Shown here: piece after piece, positions 17,244 to 25,178 of the stretch
How the letters are laid out: each line of letters starts with the position of its first letter
How positions within the stretch are numbered: the stretch's first letter is position 1
Source: Streptomyces jumonjinensis
GTDB taxonomy: Bacteria; Actinomycetota; Actinomycetes; Streptomycetales; Streptomycetaceae
Length of the DNA stretch: 52,825 bases
Assembly: GCF_009600885.1 (NCBI RefSeq)
Contig: NZ_VCLA01000011.1
Span: 1-52,825 of the forward strand
Reading direction: 5' to 3'
Program-made: the position numbers and the translations under genes
Notes under the pieces: generated by a model
Told to the model about the DNA's origin: nothing
What the model saw: the letters and a program-made list of their open reading frames with translations, nothing else
Databases searched by the model: none

Positions 17244-19623
17244 GGTCACGCTCCTCGACCCGGGCGGCGTCCTCCCGCCCCAGCCCGGCCACCAGCCGTC
17301 TTCCTGCGGCCGTCAGCTCCGGCGCGCTCGCGAGAGCGGTCAGCGCGCGCCTGGCGCGATCGGCTCCCTCGGGGTCGAAGGCGGTGAGACCGGCTCTCTC
17401 CCAGAGACCTGCCAGCAGTCCGGACACCGGGACCTCCCCCTCCTGCCAGGGCGCCGGATGGCGCCACCAGCCGTCCTGTGCGTAGAGATCGCTGACTTCG
17501 AGCAGCGCGTTCAGCTTCGCGCGCCGGAATCCGCGCAGCAGCAGCATCGCCAACTCCCGGGGGGCGGGCGGCAGGGCGATGCCCAGCGCTCCATAACCGT
17601 GCCCGCGTACGCCCGGCGCATGGGTGGGCGGCCGGCCGGAGAGCGGCGGTTCGGCCGGGTCCCGGGGTGCCGGTGTCCCGGCCGGGTGCCGGAGCGCCAG
17701 TGGGTCGGCCGGGTCCCGGGGCAGTGGTGTCCCGGCCGGGTCCGGGAGCATCGGCGTCCCGGCCGGGTCCCGGGGCGGTTCGGGCGCCAGCGGGGTCAGC
17801 GTCGTCAGCGCGCCCGCCGCCTCCGCCGCCTGGTCCGGGGCGTAGCGGCGCAGCAGGGCCCAGGCCGCGGTGAACCGCCGGTCCCATTCGGCGCTCTCGC
17901 GCTCCGAGAGCCGTGGCCGCACGGGCACGCCGAAGCAGTCCCGGTGGGGGTCGAGGTCGTCCAGGCGCAGCGGGGGCGCCCCGTCCCGGCCGCCCACCAG
18001 GCGTACGGGCCGCCAGCCTTCGGCCGGCCGGCCGTCCAGGGCCACCCGGCGCGGCGCACGGCCCGCCGCCGTCACGGCGAATCCGCCCGCCACGGCCCGC
18101 ACCTCGGCCTCGCCGCTCTCGGCGGGCCCGCCGACGTCCAGTTCGCCCAGCGTGGGCAGCCGGAGCAGACCGTGTGCGTATCCCACGGCGACGGGGGTGC
18201 GCTCGCCGGCGGTGACGAGCGCGGCGGCGAGATACGACGGCAGGGCGAGCGCCCCGGCGACGGCCCCGGGCCGTCCTTCGGCGAGGGCGGCGAGGGTGTG
18301 GTGGAGCCAGGTGCGGGTGTAGGGGTGGGCGAGGATCCCGTCGAGCGGTCCGCCGTCCAGGGCGACGGCCAGCCGCCAGGCCCGCTCCCAGACCGCGCCG
18401 CCCCGCCCGTCCAGTTCGCGGTGGAGGGAGGCGAGGAGGGCTCTGGTGAGCTCGTGCTGCTCGGCGAGGAGCGCGCCCGGGTCGGTCACCGCGGGCGGTA
18501 CGAGCGCTCCGGCGGCGCGCTTCTCCACGCCGTGGATCAGGGCTTCGAGGTCGGCGCAGTAGACGGAGGGGTTGTCGAAGCCGTCCGGGGCCCGGTAGCG
18601 GTGGGTGTAGAGCCCGCCGCCGCAGGAGCGTACGACCGGACAGCGGCGGCAGGTCCCGCTGACGCCGGCGAGCCCGCGCTGCCGCGCCCGGACGCCGGGG
18701 TGGGCGGCCACCTCGTCGAGGGTGTGGGTGAACACGTCGAAACCGGTGGCCGCGGCCCCGTCGTAGGCGCTCTTGAGGGAGTCGACCTGCTCCAGGGCGC
18801 CGTCGGTCTCCACCACGACCAGATCGGCGGGGGCGAGGCCCAGCGACTCGGTGAGGCTGGGGCCGCCCGCGAGGGTGGAGAGCACGGATTCGAAGAGCCG
18901 TACCGGAACGGTCCCGCCGCCCGCGCTCCAGCGGTCGAAGACGGCGAGCAGCCAGTCGGCGTAGGCGGTGGGCGAGCTGTCCGGCCGGGCGGGCGGGGTG
19001 TCCCAGGTGGCGTGCGGCAGCAGGAAGTCGATGCGCGGGGGGGCCAGTGCGACGAGCGCGTCATGGACGGCGACGGGGTCGTTGGCCAGGTCGACCGTGC
19101 AGAGCAGGCCGAGATAGAGATGGCGGTAGCGCTCCTCGCGGAGCAGTTCCACGGCTCTGAGGACCAGTGGGTGGCTGGTGCGGCCGTCCGCGAAGCGGCG
19201 GTGCCGGTCGTTGGCGGCGCGGTCCCCGTCGAGGGAGATCCCGACCCTGACGCCGAACTCGTCGAAGAGGTCGAGATAGCGGGGGCTGAGCTGGAGTCCG
19301 TTGGTGTGGACGCGGAGATCGAGTTCCGCGACGCCGTCGAGGGCGGCGGTCAGCTCCTCGCAGACGCGGCGCAGCCGCGCCGGCCCGGCGAGCAGAGGCT
19401 CCCCTCCGTGCAGGATCACTGACACGGAGGGCAGAGCGTGGCTCTTGGCGTGCTCGGCCAGTCGCAGAGCTGTCCAGGAAATCGCTTCGTCGGTGATCGC
19501 TTTAGGGCGGGTACGCCAGCTGTGATCAGCGTGTTCATAGATATAACAGTGGTCACAGGCAAGATCACATCTGCTGTGAACCTTCAGCACGATCTCGCGG
19601 AAGGGGACCAGTGGTCCTGTCAT
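17236..19623 (-). CDS. fxsB: FxsB radical SAM/SPASM peptide maturase with degenerate HExxH extension
   Basis: A 795-residue cyclophane-forming RiPP maturase. The radical SAM core has C19-x3-C23-x2-C26 (CDLACDHC) binding the 4Fe-4S/SAM cluster, then GGEPLL. A SPASM domain around residues 320-365 (CRRCPVVRSCGGG ... YCADLEALI) binds auxiliary clusters. Residues 400-795 match the HExxH peptide-modifying domain, but the zinc motif is replaced by RGFRR at 697-701 in the otherwise conserved context AKLNALLEVSDLY...WW. This extension is thus non-catalytic, as known for the FxsB subfamily. Residues 614-660 are a Pro-rich DPAGTP repeat insertion. The ATG is 6 bases after a TAGACT box. It probably crosslinks the FxS motif of FxsA. 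Confidence 0.93.
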   Translation of the reverse strand: MTGPLVPFREIVLKVHSRCDLACDHCYIYEHADHSWRTRPKAITDEAISWTALRLAEHAKSHALPSVSVILHGGEPLLAGPARLRRVCEELTAALDGVAELDLRVHTNGLQLSPRYLDLFDEFGVRVGISLDGDRAANDRHRRFADGRTSHPLVLRAVELLREERYRHLYLGLLCTVDLANDPVAVHDALVALAPPRIDFLLPHATWDTPPARPDSSPTAYADWLLAVFDRWSAGGGTVPVRLFESVLSTLAGGPSLTESLGLAPADLVVVETDGALEQVDSLKSAYDGAAATGFDVFTHTLDEVAAHPGVRARQRGLAGVSGTCRRCPVVRSCGGGLYTHRYRAPDGFDNPSVYCADLEALIHGVEKRAAGALVPPAVTDPGALLAEQHELTRALLASLHRELDGRGGAVWERAWRLAVALDGGPLDGILAHPYTRTWLHHTLAALAEGRPGAVAGALALPSYLAAALVTAGERTPVAVGYAHGLLRLPTLGELDVGGPAESGEAEVRAVAGGFAVTAAGRAPRRVALDGRPAEGWRPVRLVGGRDGAPPLRLDDLDPHRDCFGVPVRPRLSERESAEWDRRFTAAWALLRRYAPDQAAEAAGALTTLTPLAPEPPRDPAGTPMLPDPAGTPLPRDPADPLALRHPAGTPAPRDPAEPPLSGRPPTHAPGVRGHGYGALGIALPPAPRELAMLLLRGFRRAKLNALLEVSDLYAQDGWWRHPAPWQEGEVPVSGLLAGLWERAGLTAFDPEGADRARRALTALASAPELTAAGRRLVAGLGREDAARVEERDHD

Positions 19624-19629
19624 TCCGCC

Positions 19630-19635
19630 AGTCTA
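19630..19635 (-). promoter_or_regulatory. Possible leaderless -10 box (TAGACT) for fxsB
   Basis: TAGACT fits TANNNT and sits exactly 6 bases before the fxsB ATG, which has no Shine-Dalgarno sequence. No good -35 is visible, so transcription from the fxsA promoter remains the main alternative. Confidence 0.35.
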
Positions 19636-19721
19636 GGGCCCGGCCGGGGCACCGCGGGCGGCCCGGACGCCGAAGACACGACCTAGGACACCGCAGGCGG
19701 ACGGGGCTGTGAAGACACGCC

Positions 19722-19886
19722 CTAGAGGGCGGAGTTGAACGTCGAGTCGCGCAGGGTGCGTCCGGCCGTGCGGGGAAGGATCCGCGCGAGCTTTTCGGCG
19801 GTTTCCCCGGAACGGACGTCGAGCTGGGCGAGAGGCACTCGATTCTTCTTCGCGACAGCGAAGGATGCGGTGGTCTGAAGCGTCAT
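19722..19886 (-). CDS. fxsA: FxsA, FxSxx-COOH RiPP precursor peptide
   Basis: A 54-residue precursor found by reading upstream of fxsB. It starts MTLQTTASFAVAKKNRVPLA, continues with a leader containing QLDVRSGETAEKLARIL and ends STFNSAL-COOH, exactly the FxSxx-COOH signature (Phe50, Ser52, two residues to the C terminus). FxsB-type enzymes recognise the leader and form a cyclophane in the FxS motif. The mature product is unknown. No cysteines are present, so it is not a sactipeptide. ATG 19886 has AAGGA about 10 bases upstream. It is first in the fxs operon, with fxsB 98 bases downstream, and divergent from the SLATT-like gene. Confidence 0.92.
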   Translation of the reverse strand: MTLQTTASFAVAKKNRVPLAQLDVRSGETAEKLARILPRTAGRTLRDSTFNSAL

Positions 19887-20032
19887 AGGGGCCGTCCTTG
19901 ATCTTGTTTCCAGCGCTGTTCACCACGCACCATTGCGATGGCGGCGGCTCGACTTTACTCTCATGGCCACTCGCGGCAACGCGGCATGTGGACAGGTGAA
20001 GCGCTACTTCGTCACATTCTCGCAGCCGAGTA

Positions 20033-20049
20033 CGGAACGAACTATTCCG
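20033..20049. promoter_or_regulatory. Inverted repeat in the fxsA/SLATT divergent region
   Basis: CGGAA-N7-TTCCG lies in an AT-richer stretch, 38 bases before the SLATT-like start and 147 bases from fxsA. The 201-base divergent region must hold both promoters, so this dyad could be a shared operator. The arms are only 5 bases, so this is tentative. Confidence 0.3.
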
Positions 20050-20087
20050 CCTAACGAGTGAAGGCATAACCGCAGTCAGGGGGTTAA

Positions 20088-21020
20088 ATGACCGGGATTG
20101 CCGAACCATCGGGCAGCATCGTGTTCCGAAACAGTGATCTGCCCGACCTCTTCCACCACACGGACACGATCGCCATCGCCCGCCAGCGGGAGTCCGTCAC
20201 CGCCACCCGCGGACAACTGCTGCTGCTGGTCGCGGGAGCGGCGGCGGCGGTTCTGCCCGCGTCCCTGGAATGGGGCGGCGCCGTCCAACCGGCGGGCGCG
20301 CTCTCCGCATTGTCGTACGCCGGAGTGCTCCTGCTGGGCTATCGCGCATCCAAGCGCGGCGCAAAGTCGCAATGGCAACTGAATCGTTCGGCAGCCGAGT
20401 TCATCAAGTCGATGTGCTGGCGCTATTCCGTGCATGCGACACCTTTCGATACCCGCTCCGTCGACGCGGACCGACTCTTCACCACACGGCTTGAGGAAGG
20501 CTTGCGCGAACTCCGGAAAGTGGGCTGGGAGGATCCACGCCCCGCGCTGCCCGCGCTGGCCTCCCGGGAACTGGTGACCCCGGCCATGCGAAGGCTGTAC
20601 GCGGAACCGTTCAGCATCCGCAAAGAGACCTACATCAGGGACCGGCTGATCGAACAGCGCAATTGGTACCACCGCAGTGCGGACAACTCCCGCAGGGCGA
20701 CCCGGCTCTGGTCCTCCTCGATCGGTCTGCTCACCCTGCTGGCGCTGTTCTTCTCGCTGCTGCGGGCCTTCTCGCTCACCGGGTCGCTCGATGTGGCGGG
20801 GCTGCTGTCGGCCGCGGCGGCCGGCGCGCTGGCCTGGAGCGAGATCCGCCGCCATCAGCCGCTGATCGCCGCGCACTCGCTGGTGGAGGAGGATCTGGCG
20901 GCGATGCACAAGGCGATGGAGACCTCGGTCACCGAGACCCAGTGGCCTTCGGCGGTCTACGAGACCGAGCGCATCGTCTCCCCGCAGCACACGGACTGGC
21001 TGGCGAGACACCGCAGCTGA
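20088..21020 (+). CDS. DUF4231/SLATT-like membrane protein
   Basis: A 310-residue protein with two separate transmembrane pairs (about 40-58/64-80 and 207-225/230-250). Each pair is followed by a helical stretch. The second pair is preceded by YIRDRLIEQRNWYHRSADNSRRAT, the typical DUF4231/SLATT signature. SLATT domains are predicted pore-forming effectors that are paired with nucleotide-producing or nucleotide-sensing domains in bacterial conflict systems. ATG 20088 follows CAGGGGG. It is divergent from fxsA and tail to tail with a SLOG-like gene, which supports a link. A generic membrane protein is the alternative reading. Confidence 0.7.
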   Translation: MTGIAEPSGSIVFRNSDLPDLFHHTDTIAIARQRESVTATRGQLLLLVAGAAAAVLPASLEWGGAVQPAGALSALSYAGVLLLGYRASKRGAKSQWQLNRSAAEFIKSMCWRYSVHATPFDTRSVDADRLFTTRLEEGLRELRKVGWEDPRPALPALASRELVTPAMRRLYAEPFSIRKETYIRDRLIEQRNWYHRSADNSRRATRLWSSSIGLLTLLALFFSLLRAFSLTGSLDVAGLLSAAAAGALAWSEIRRHQPLIAAHSLVEEDLAAMHKAMETSVTETQWPSAVYETERIVSPQHTDWLARHRS

Positions 21021-21163
21021 CGGCGGGGACGGGCGGGGACTGCTGTGGCGGCAGATCGGCTGTGGCGCAGGACTGCTGTGGCGACAGGTCGGCTGTCGCA
21101 CGGGGATCAGGGGCCCGGGAGCGGGGCGGCACGGCGCGGAACGCCGCCCCGCCCGGAGCCGGG

Positions 21164-21643
21164 TCAGAGCCGGCGCAGTCCCTCGCGCCAGACGACGGTC
21201 ACCGGAGTGCCCCGGTCACGGGCGTAGCGGACGATGTCGGCCGTGCCCCCGAGCCCGCGCGCCGGACAGCCGTCCCAGACCGCGATCAGCCGGTTGCAGC
21301 TGTCGGCGATATACGCACCGGCCGCGTAGTACGCCTCGTCCGTGGCGTGCGGAAAACCCAGCCGCACCTCGCGGGCGGCCCGCCCCCTCAGCTCCTCGAA
21401 GCGCGCCAGCTCCCCCGGCTCGGTGAAATCGTCCGCGTAGTCGTCGCTCGGGATCACCGCCGTCAGCTCGGCCCCGCAGTCCAGCGCCACGTCCGCGAAG
21501 AGCTGGTCCGCGCCGACCGCGAGACTGGAGAACGCCTCCAGCCCTCCCCCGTGCGCGCTCAGCGCCGCGCGCAGCCCGGAGCGGATATGGCCGTGGGCCT
21601 CCAGGGGAATGAACCGGTGACCGGTGATGCCGATGCGTTTCAC
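21164..21643 (-). CDS. SLOG-like (LOG/DprA-fold) nucleotide-sensor candidate
   Basis: A 159-residue Rossmann-like protein. The pattern GITGHRFIPLE at the N terminus, then SSLAVGADQLFADVALDCGAELTAVIPSD and a later NRLIAVWDG is what SLOG/DprA-LOG superfamily proteins show: a glycine-rich first loop, a GAD loop and a strand leading to the ligand site. Members bind or process nucleotides, ADP-ribose derivatives or cytokinin-type nucleotides. SLOG genes are known partners of SLATT membrane effectors. The GTG at 21643 has GTGGGGG upstream. The protein lacks the PGGxGTxxE motif of LOG phosphoribohydrolases, so sensing rather than hydrolysis is more likely. Confidence 0.7.
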   Translation of the reverse strand: MKRIGITGHRFIPLEAHGHIRSGLRAALSAHGGGLEAFSSLAVGADQLFADVALDCGAELTAVIPSDDYADDFTEPGELARFEELRGRAAREVRLGFPHATDEAYYAAGAYIADSCNRLIAVWDGCPARGLGGTADIVRYARDRGTPVTVVWREGLRRL

Positions 21644-21804
21644 GTGCCCATGACCCCCACCTCCACCGGTCCGCCTCCGGCACCATGGTCCCAGACCGCG
21701 CCGGGGCGCCGAAGCCCCGTCCGGATGGAGGACGGAGGCGCACCGCGGGCGGATGCGTACGCCAGGCGCGCTCGGGCCCGGCCCGGCGACCCGAAGGCTC
21801 TGGC

Positions 21805-22638
21805 TCAGCCGCCGATGAGCCGGCGCTCCCCGGCGGGCACGGCGAAGCCGAGGGTGTTGCCGGGCGGCGGGAAGGGGCAGATGAAGTGACCGGCGAAGGC
21901 GCACGGCGGCAGCAGCGCCCGGTTGAGGTCCACGGTCACCGTCCCGTCCGCGGCGGGCGCGAAGGGCCGCAGAAAGCGGAAGCGGTAGCTGGTGTCACCG
22001 CTGGTGGCGTCCGCGAAGACGATGCCGAGCGAGCCGTCGCCCTCGACGACGGCGCGCAGCGTGCGCTCCGCGCCGTCGTACGCGAAGACGACCTCGCCGG
22101 AGAGACCGAGCCCCCGCTCCCGGCCGTCGGCGCTCCGCACCCGGACGCTGAGCTGCTCCGGATAGGGGCGGAAGCGCCCCGGCAGCGCCCAGCGGGGGTC
22201 GTACGGGGTGGCCTCGATGCCCTGGAACGCCGAGCGCGCGGCGGCGTGCGGGTCGAAGTCGCGTACCGCCCGGAGCCCTTCCCGGCGCAGGACCACCAGC
22301 CGCCGGTCGCCGTGGGCGAGCGGGGATTCGGGGATGGGGCCGTGGTGGGCGGTGAGCCGTACGGAGCCGCTGAGGAGCTCGCCGTCGTGGGTGAGCCCGT
22401 CCGCGGCGGCGGCGGTGAGGACGATCTCCTCGCCGTCCTGGACCCAGACGCCCGGCACTGCCGGGATGCGGCCGTCCGGATGGTCGTCCAGCCAGTGGGT
22501 GCCGGTGAGGGAGAGCGGACCGTACGGCGCGGTGATGGTCTCCAGCCGCCGTGCGTGCCAGCTCCGCCACTCCGTGTCCGGTGCGCGTCCCCGGCCGCTC
22601 TGAGCGCCCTCGGGGGTGGGGTGTGCGTCCGTACTCAT
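21805..22638 (-). CDS. DUF1684 family protein
   Basis: A 277-residue DUF1684 protein of unknown biochemical activity. Characteristic parts are WRSWHARRLETITAPYGPLSLTGTHWL at the N terminus and the C-terminal block LNRALLPPCAFAGHFICPFPPPGN with a conserved Cys. It is the last gene of an operon with two luciferase-like monooxygenases, starting 4 bases after the preceding stop. It has no clear ribosome-binding site, so translational coupling is likely. An ATG at 22650 would overlap the upstream gene by 8 bases and is an equal alternative. A role in processing the monooxygenase products is inference only. Confidence 0.8.
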   Translation of the reverse strand: MSTDAHPTPEGAQSGRGRAPDTEWRSWHARRLETITAPYGPLSLTGTHWLDDHPDGRIPAVPGVWVQDGEEIVLTAAAADGLTHDGELLSGSVRLTAHHGPIPESPLAHGDRRLVVLRREGLRAVRDFDPHAAARSAFQGIEATPYDPRWALPGRFRPYPEQLSVRVRSADGRERGLGLSGEVVFAYDGAERTLRAVVEGDGSLGIVFADATSGDTSYRFRFLRPFAPAADGTVTVDLNRALLPPCAFAGHFICPFPPPGNTLGFAVPAGERRLIGG

Positions 22639-22642
22639 ACGG

Positions 22643-23983
22643 TCAACCATTCCACACCGGCTCGGGCAGACCGAGATGCGAGCGGAGGGTGGCGCCGGTG
22701 TACCGGGGGCGGAAGACGCCGCGTTCCTGGAGCAGCGGCACCACCTGCGCCACGAAGTCGTCGAGCCCGCCCGGCGCCGGGCTGGGCGTGAGGACGAACC
22801 CGTCGGCCGCCCCCCGGGCGACGGAGTCCGCCATCGCGTCGGCGACGGCGCGCGGGGTGCCGATGAAGGACTGACGGCCGCTGGTCTCGATGACGGTCTG
22901 CCGGATGGACAGGCCCTTGGCCTCGGCGAGCGCCCGCCAGCGGGCCGCGGTCCCGGAGGGGCCGCCCGCGCCGGGGGCGGCTGCGGGGCCGGGGTCGATC
23001 GCGGGCAGCGGCCCGTCGGGGTCGTAGGCGGACAGGTCCCGGCCCCAGATCCGCTCCAGGGCGCGGATCGCGCACTGCGGGGATATCCGCTGCCGCCGGA
23101 TCTCGGCGGCGCGCTCCTGGGCCTCGGCGTCGCCGGACCCGAGGACGAAGGCCGCCTTCCGCAGGACCCTGAGACCGCCGGGGCTCCGGTCCTGGGCGGC
23201 CCGGCTCCGGTCCGGACCGGGGGCGCGGGCGTCCGGACCGGAGGCGCGGGAGATGCGGGAGGTGCCCGCGGCCGGGGGCCCGTGCCGGGTGACGAGCACA
23301 TCCGCCGCCGACGCGGCGAACTCGCGGGCGTCGGCGGAGTCCCCGGCGTGGATGACGACCGGGTGCCCCTGGGGTGAGCGGGGCACGGTGAACTCGCCCG
23401 CGATGGTGAAGTGGCGGCCGGAGTGGGCGAGGCGGCGGGGGACGCCGTCCGGCGTCCAGGAGTCCCACAGCCGCCGGGCCGCGCGGACGAACTCCTCGGC
23501 GTGGGCGTAGCGGTCGGCCCGGCCGGAAGGGCCGTCGCGCCGGAAGTTCTCCCCGGCCCGGGGGTCGGCGGCGGTGGCCACATGCCAGGCGGCCCGTCCG
23601 CCGCTGAGATGGTCCAGCGAGGCGAGTCTGCGGGCGAGTTCATAGGGCTCGTTGACGGCGGGAGCGGCGGTCGCGGCGAGACCGAGCCGTTCGGTGACCG
23701 CCGCGAGCGCGCTCAGTAAGGTGATCGGCTCCGGCCGGCCGACCGGATCGGGGCTGTCGCCGCGCTCCCCGTGCTCGGGCGGACACAGCCCTTCGCCGCC
23801 GGTCAGGAGTTCGCCTCCGGTCAGGAGGAGGAAGTCGAACAGTCCTCGCTCGGCGGTGCGGGCGAGCCGCTCGAAGAAGGCGAAGTCGATCCGGCCCGCG
23901 GAGCGGGGGTCCGCCGGGACGGCGGCGTCGTCCGCCCCCGGGCAGAGGACGGCCAGATGCATCGGGCGGGGCACGGCGGTCAT
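22643..23983 (-). CDS. LLM-class flavin-dependent monooxygenase (NtaA/SnaA/DszA type)
   Basis: A 446-residue bacterial-luciferase-like TIM-barrel enzyme of the larger NtaA/SnaA/DszA branch, which uses reduced FMN and O2 to oxidise organosulfur compounds, aminopolycarboxylates or similar substrates. Family motifs are HLAVL near the start, GLFDFLLLTGGE, ALAAVTERLGLAATAAPAVNEPYELARRLASLDHLSGGRAAWH, the ENFRRDG flavin loop and HSGRHFTIAGEFTVPRSPQG. It overlaps the preceding gene by ATGA and is followed by DUF1684. An Arg/Pro/Gly-rich loop (about 245-270) is expanded. The exact substrate is not predictable. A flavin reductase is not encoded nearby. Confidence 0.88.
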   Translation of the reverse strand: MTAVPRPMHLAVLCPGADDAAVPADPRSAGRIDFAFFERLARTAERGLFDFLLLTGGELLTGGEGLCPPEHGERGDSPDPVGRPEPITLLSALAAVTERLGLAATAAPAVNEPYELARRLASLDHLSGGRAAWHVATAADPRAGENFRRDGPSGRADRYAHAEEFVRAARRLWDSWTPDGVPRRLAHSGRHFTIAGEFTVPRSPQGHPVVIHAGDSADAREFAASAADVLVTRHGPPAAGTSRISRASGPDARAPGPDRSRAAQDRSPGGLRVLRKAAFVLGSGDAEAQERAAEIRRQRISPQCAIRALERIWGRDLSAYDPDGPLPAIDPGPAAAPGAGGPSGTAARWRALAEAKGLSIRQTVIETSGRQSFIGTPRAVADAMADSVARGAADGFVLTPSPAPGGLDDFVAQVVPLLQERGVFRPRYTGATLRSHLGLPEPVWNG

Positions 23984-25062
23984 ACGGAGACTCCCCGGGT
24001 GGGTGCGGTGGTGTACCGGTTGGCGGGCCGGGCGAGCCCCAGATGCTCACGGAGGGTGCCGCCGGGGTGGAAGGTGCGGAAGAGGCCGCGGTGCTGGAGC
24101 AGGGCGACGGTGCCGTTGACGATCCGCTCCAGGTCGCGGTGGGGTGCGATGGGCGCGAGATGGAAGCCGTCCACGGCTCCGCCCCGGTGCCAGCGGGCGA
24201 GCTGCTCGGCGAGCCGGACCGGGCCGCCGCTGTAGTACGAGGCGGGGCCGCGTCTGCGGCGTCCGGCGTCCAGCCCCGGGCCGGGGGCCGACTCGCGCCC
24301 GCCGAGGTCGACGGCGAGCGAGAGCAGCACCCGGAGGGACTCCGGGTCACGGCCCCGGGCGGCGGCCTCCCGGCGGAGGGCGGTGCGCAGGGCCGACGCC
24401 TCCTCCGGGTCGCGGGCCCGGACGAGGACGACATCGGCATGGCGCCCGGCGACCCGGCGGCCCGCGTCGCCCGCCCCGGTGAGGTCCACGACGGTGACGG
24501 GGCGGCCCTGGGGCGGTCTGGGCACGGTCGAGGGGCCGCGCACCCGGAAGGCCGCGCCCTGGAAGTCGATCCGGTGCAGTCCGCTCCGGCCGCCTGCGCG
24601 GTCCGGCGCGGGGGTACGGGCCCCGGTGGCGTCCTCCCGGCTGTCCCAGAGCCGGGCGACGGCGTCGGCGACCTCGCCCGCCTCGCGCCACAGCGCCTGA
24701 CAGGGGGCGGCGGGCCGGCGGCCGAAGAGCCTGGCCTCCGCATCGGTCGCGGAGACCCCGACCGACCAGCCGGCCCGGCCCTGACTCACCCAGTCGAGGG
24801 TGGCGACGGCGGTGGAGACATGGAAGGGCTCGGTGTGGGTGGTGGTGACGGTCGGCACCAGACCGATCCGGTGTGTGGTCGGCGCGACGCACGCGAGCAC
24901 GGCGAGCGCGTCGGGCCCCGGGCGGGCGAAGGAGTCCCCGAGGGTGACGAAGTCGAGGGCCCCGCGCTCGGCGAGACCGGTGAGACGGGCGTAGTGCTGG
25001 GCGTCGTACCGCGCCGGACCGTCGAGCGCGACGGCCAGATGGAGCGGGCGGGTGGGGGACAT
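23980..25062 (-). CDS. LLM-class flavin-dependent oxidoreductase
   Basis: A 360-residue luciferase-like flavoenzyme, shorter than its downstream neighbour. It has HLAVALDGPARYD, RGALDFVTLGDSF, TTHRIGLVPTVTTTHTEPFHVSTAVATLDWVSQGR and GAAFRVRGPSTVPRPPQG, the order typical of the NtaA-like branch. Two paralogous monooxygenases coupled by ATGA suggest successive oxidation of one substrate or a heteromeric pair. The start is the ATG at 25062 with GGAGAGG upstream. The in-frame extension to 25512 reads through a hexamer microsatellite and is rejected. The likely promoter is 520 bases upstream. Confidence 0.87.
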   Translation of the reverse strand: MSPTRPLHLAVALDGPARYDAQHYARLTGLAERGALDFVTLGDSFARPGPDALAVLACVAPTTHRIGLVPTVTTTHTEPFHVSTAVATLDWVSQGRAGWSVGVSATDAEARLFGRRPAAPCQALWREAGEVADAVARLWDSREDATGARTPAPDRAGGRSGLHRIDFQGAAFRVRGPSTVPRPPQGRPVTVVDLTGAGDAGRRVAGRHADVVLVRARDPEEASALRTALRREAAARGRDPESLRVLLSLAVDLGGRESAPGPGLDAGRRRRGPASYYSGGPVRLAEQLARWHRGGAVDGFHLAPIAPHRDLERIVNGTVALLQHRGLFRTFHPGGTLREHLGLARPANRYTTAPTRGVSV

Positions 25063-25106
25063 GATGGCCTCTCCGGGGGGTGGGGCGGCTTCGGCACGAG
25101 CTGCTC

Positions 25107-25178
25107 GTACGAGTACGAGTACGGGTACGGGTACGGGTACGGGTACGGGACCGGGTACGGGTACGGGTACGGGACCGG
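25107..25178. repeat. Hexanucleotide microsatellite, 12 units of GTACGG and variants
   Basis: Exactly twelve consecutive hexamers: two GTACGA, five GTACGG, one GACCGG, three GTACGG, one GACCGG. It lies 45 bases before the monooxygenase start, inside its 5' leader. Because the unit is 6 bases, changes in copy number would alter leader length without frameshifting anything. Confidence 0.92.

Noticed and set aside
25107..25178. CRISPR-like array
   Set aside because: The hexamer repeats have no spacers. No array with unique spacers and no cas gene occurs anywhere in the window.
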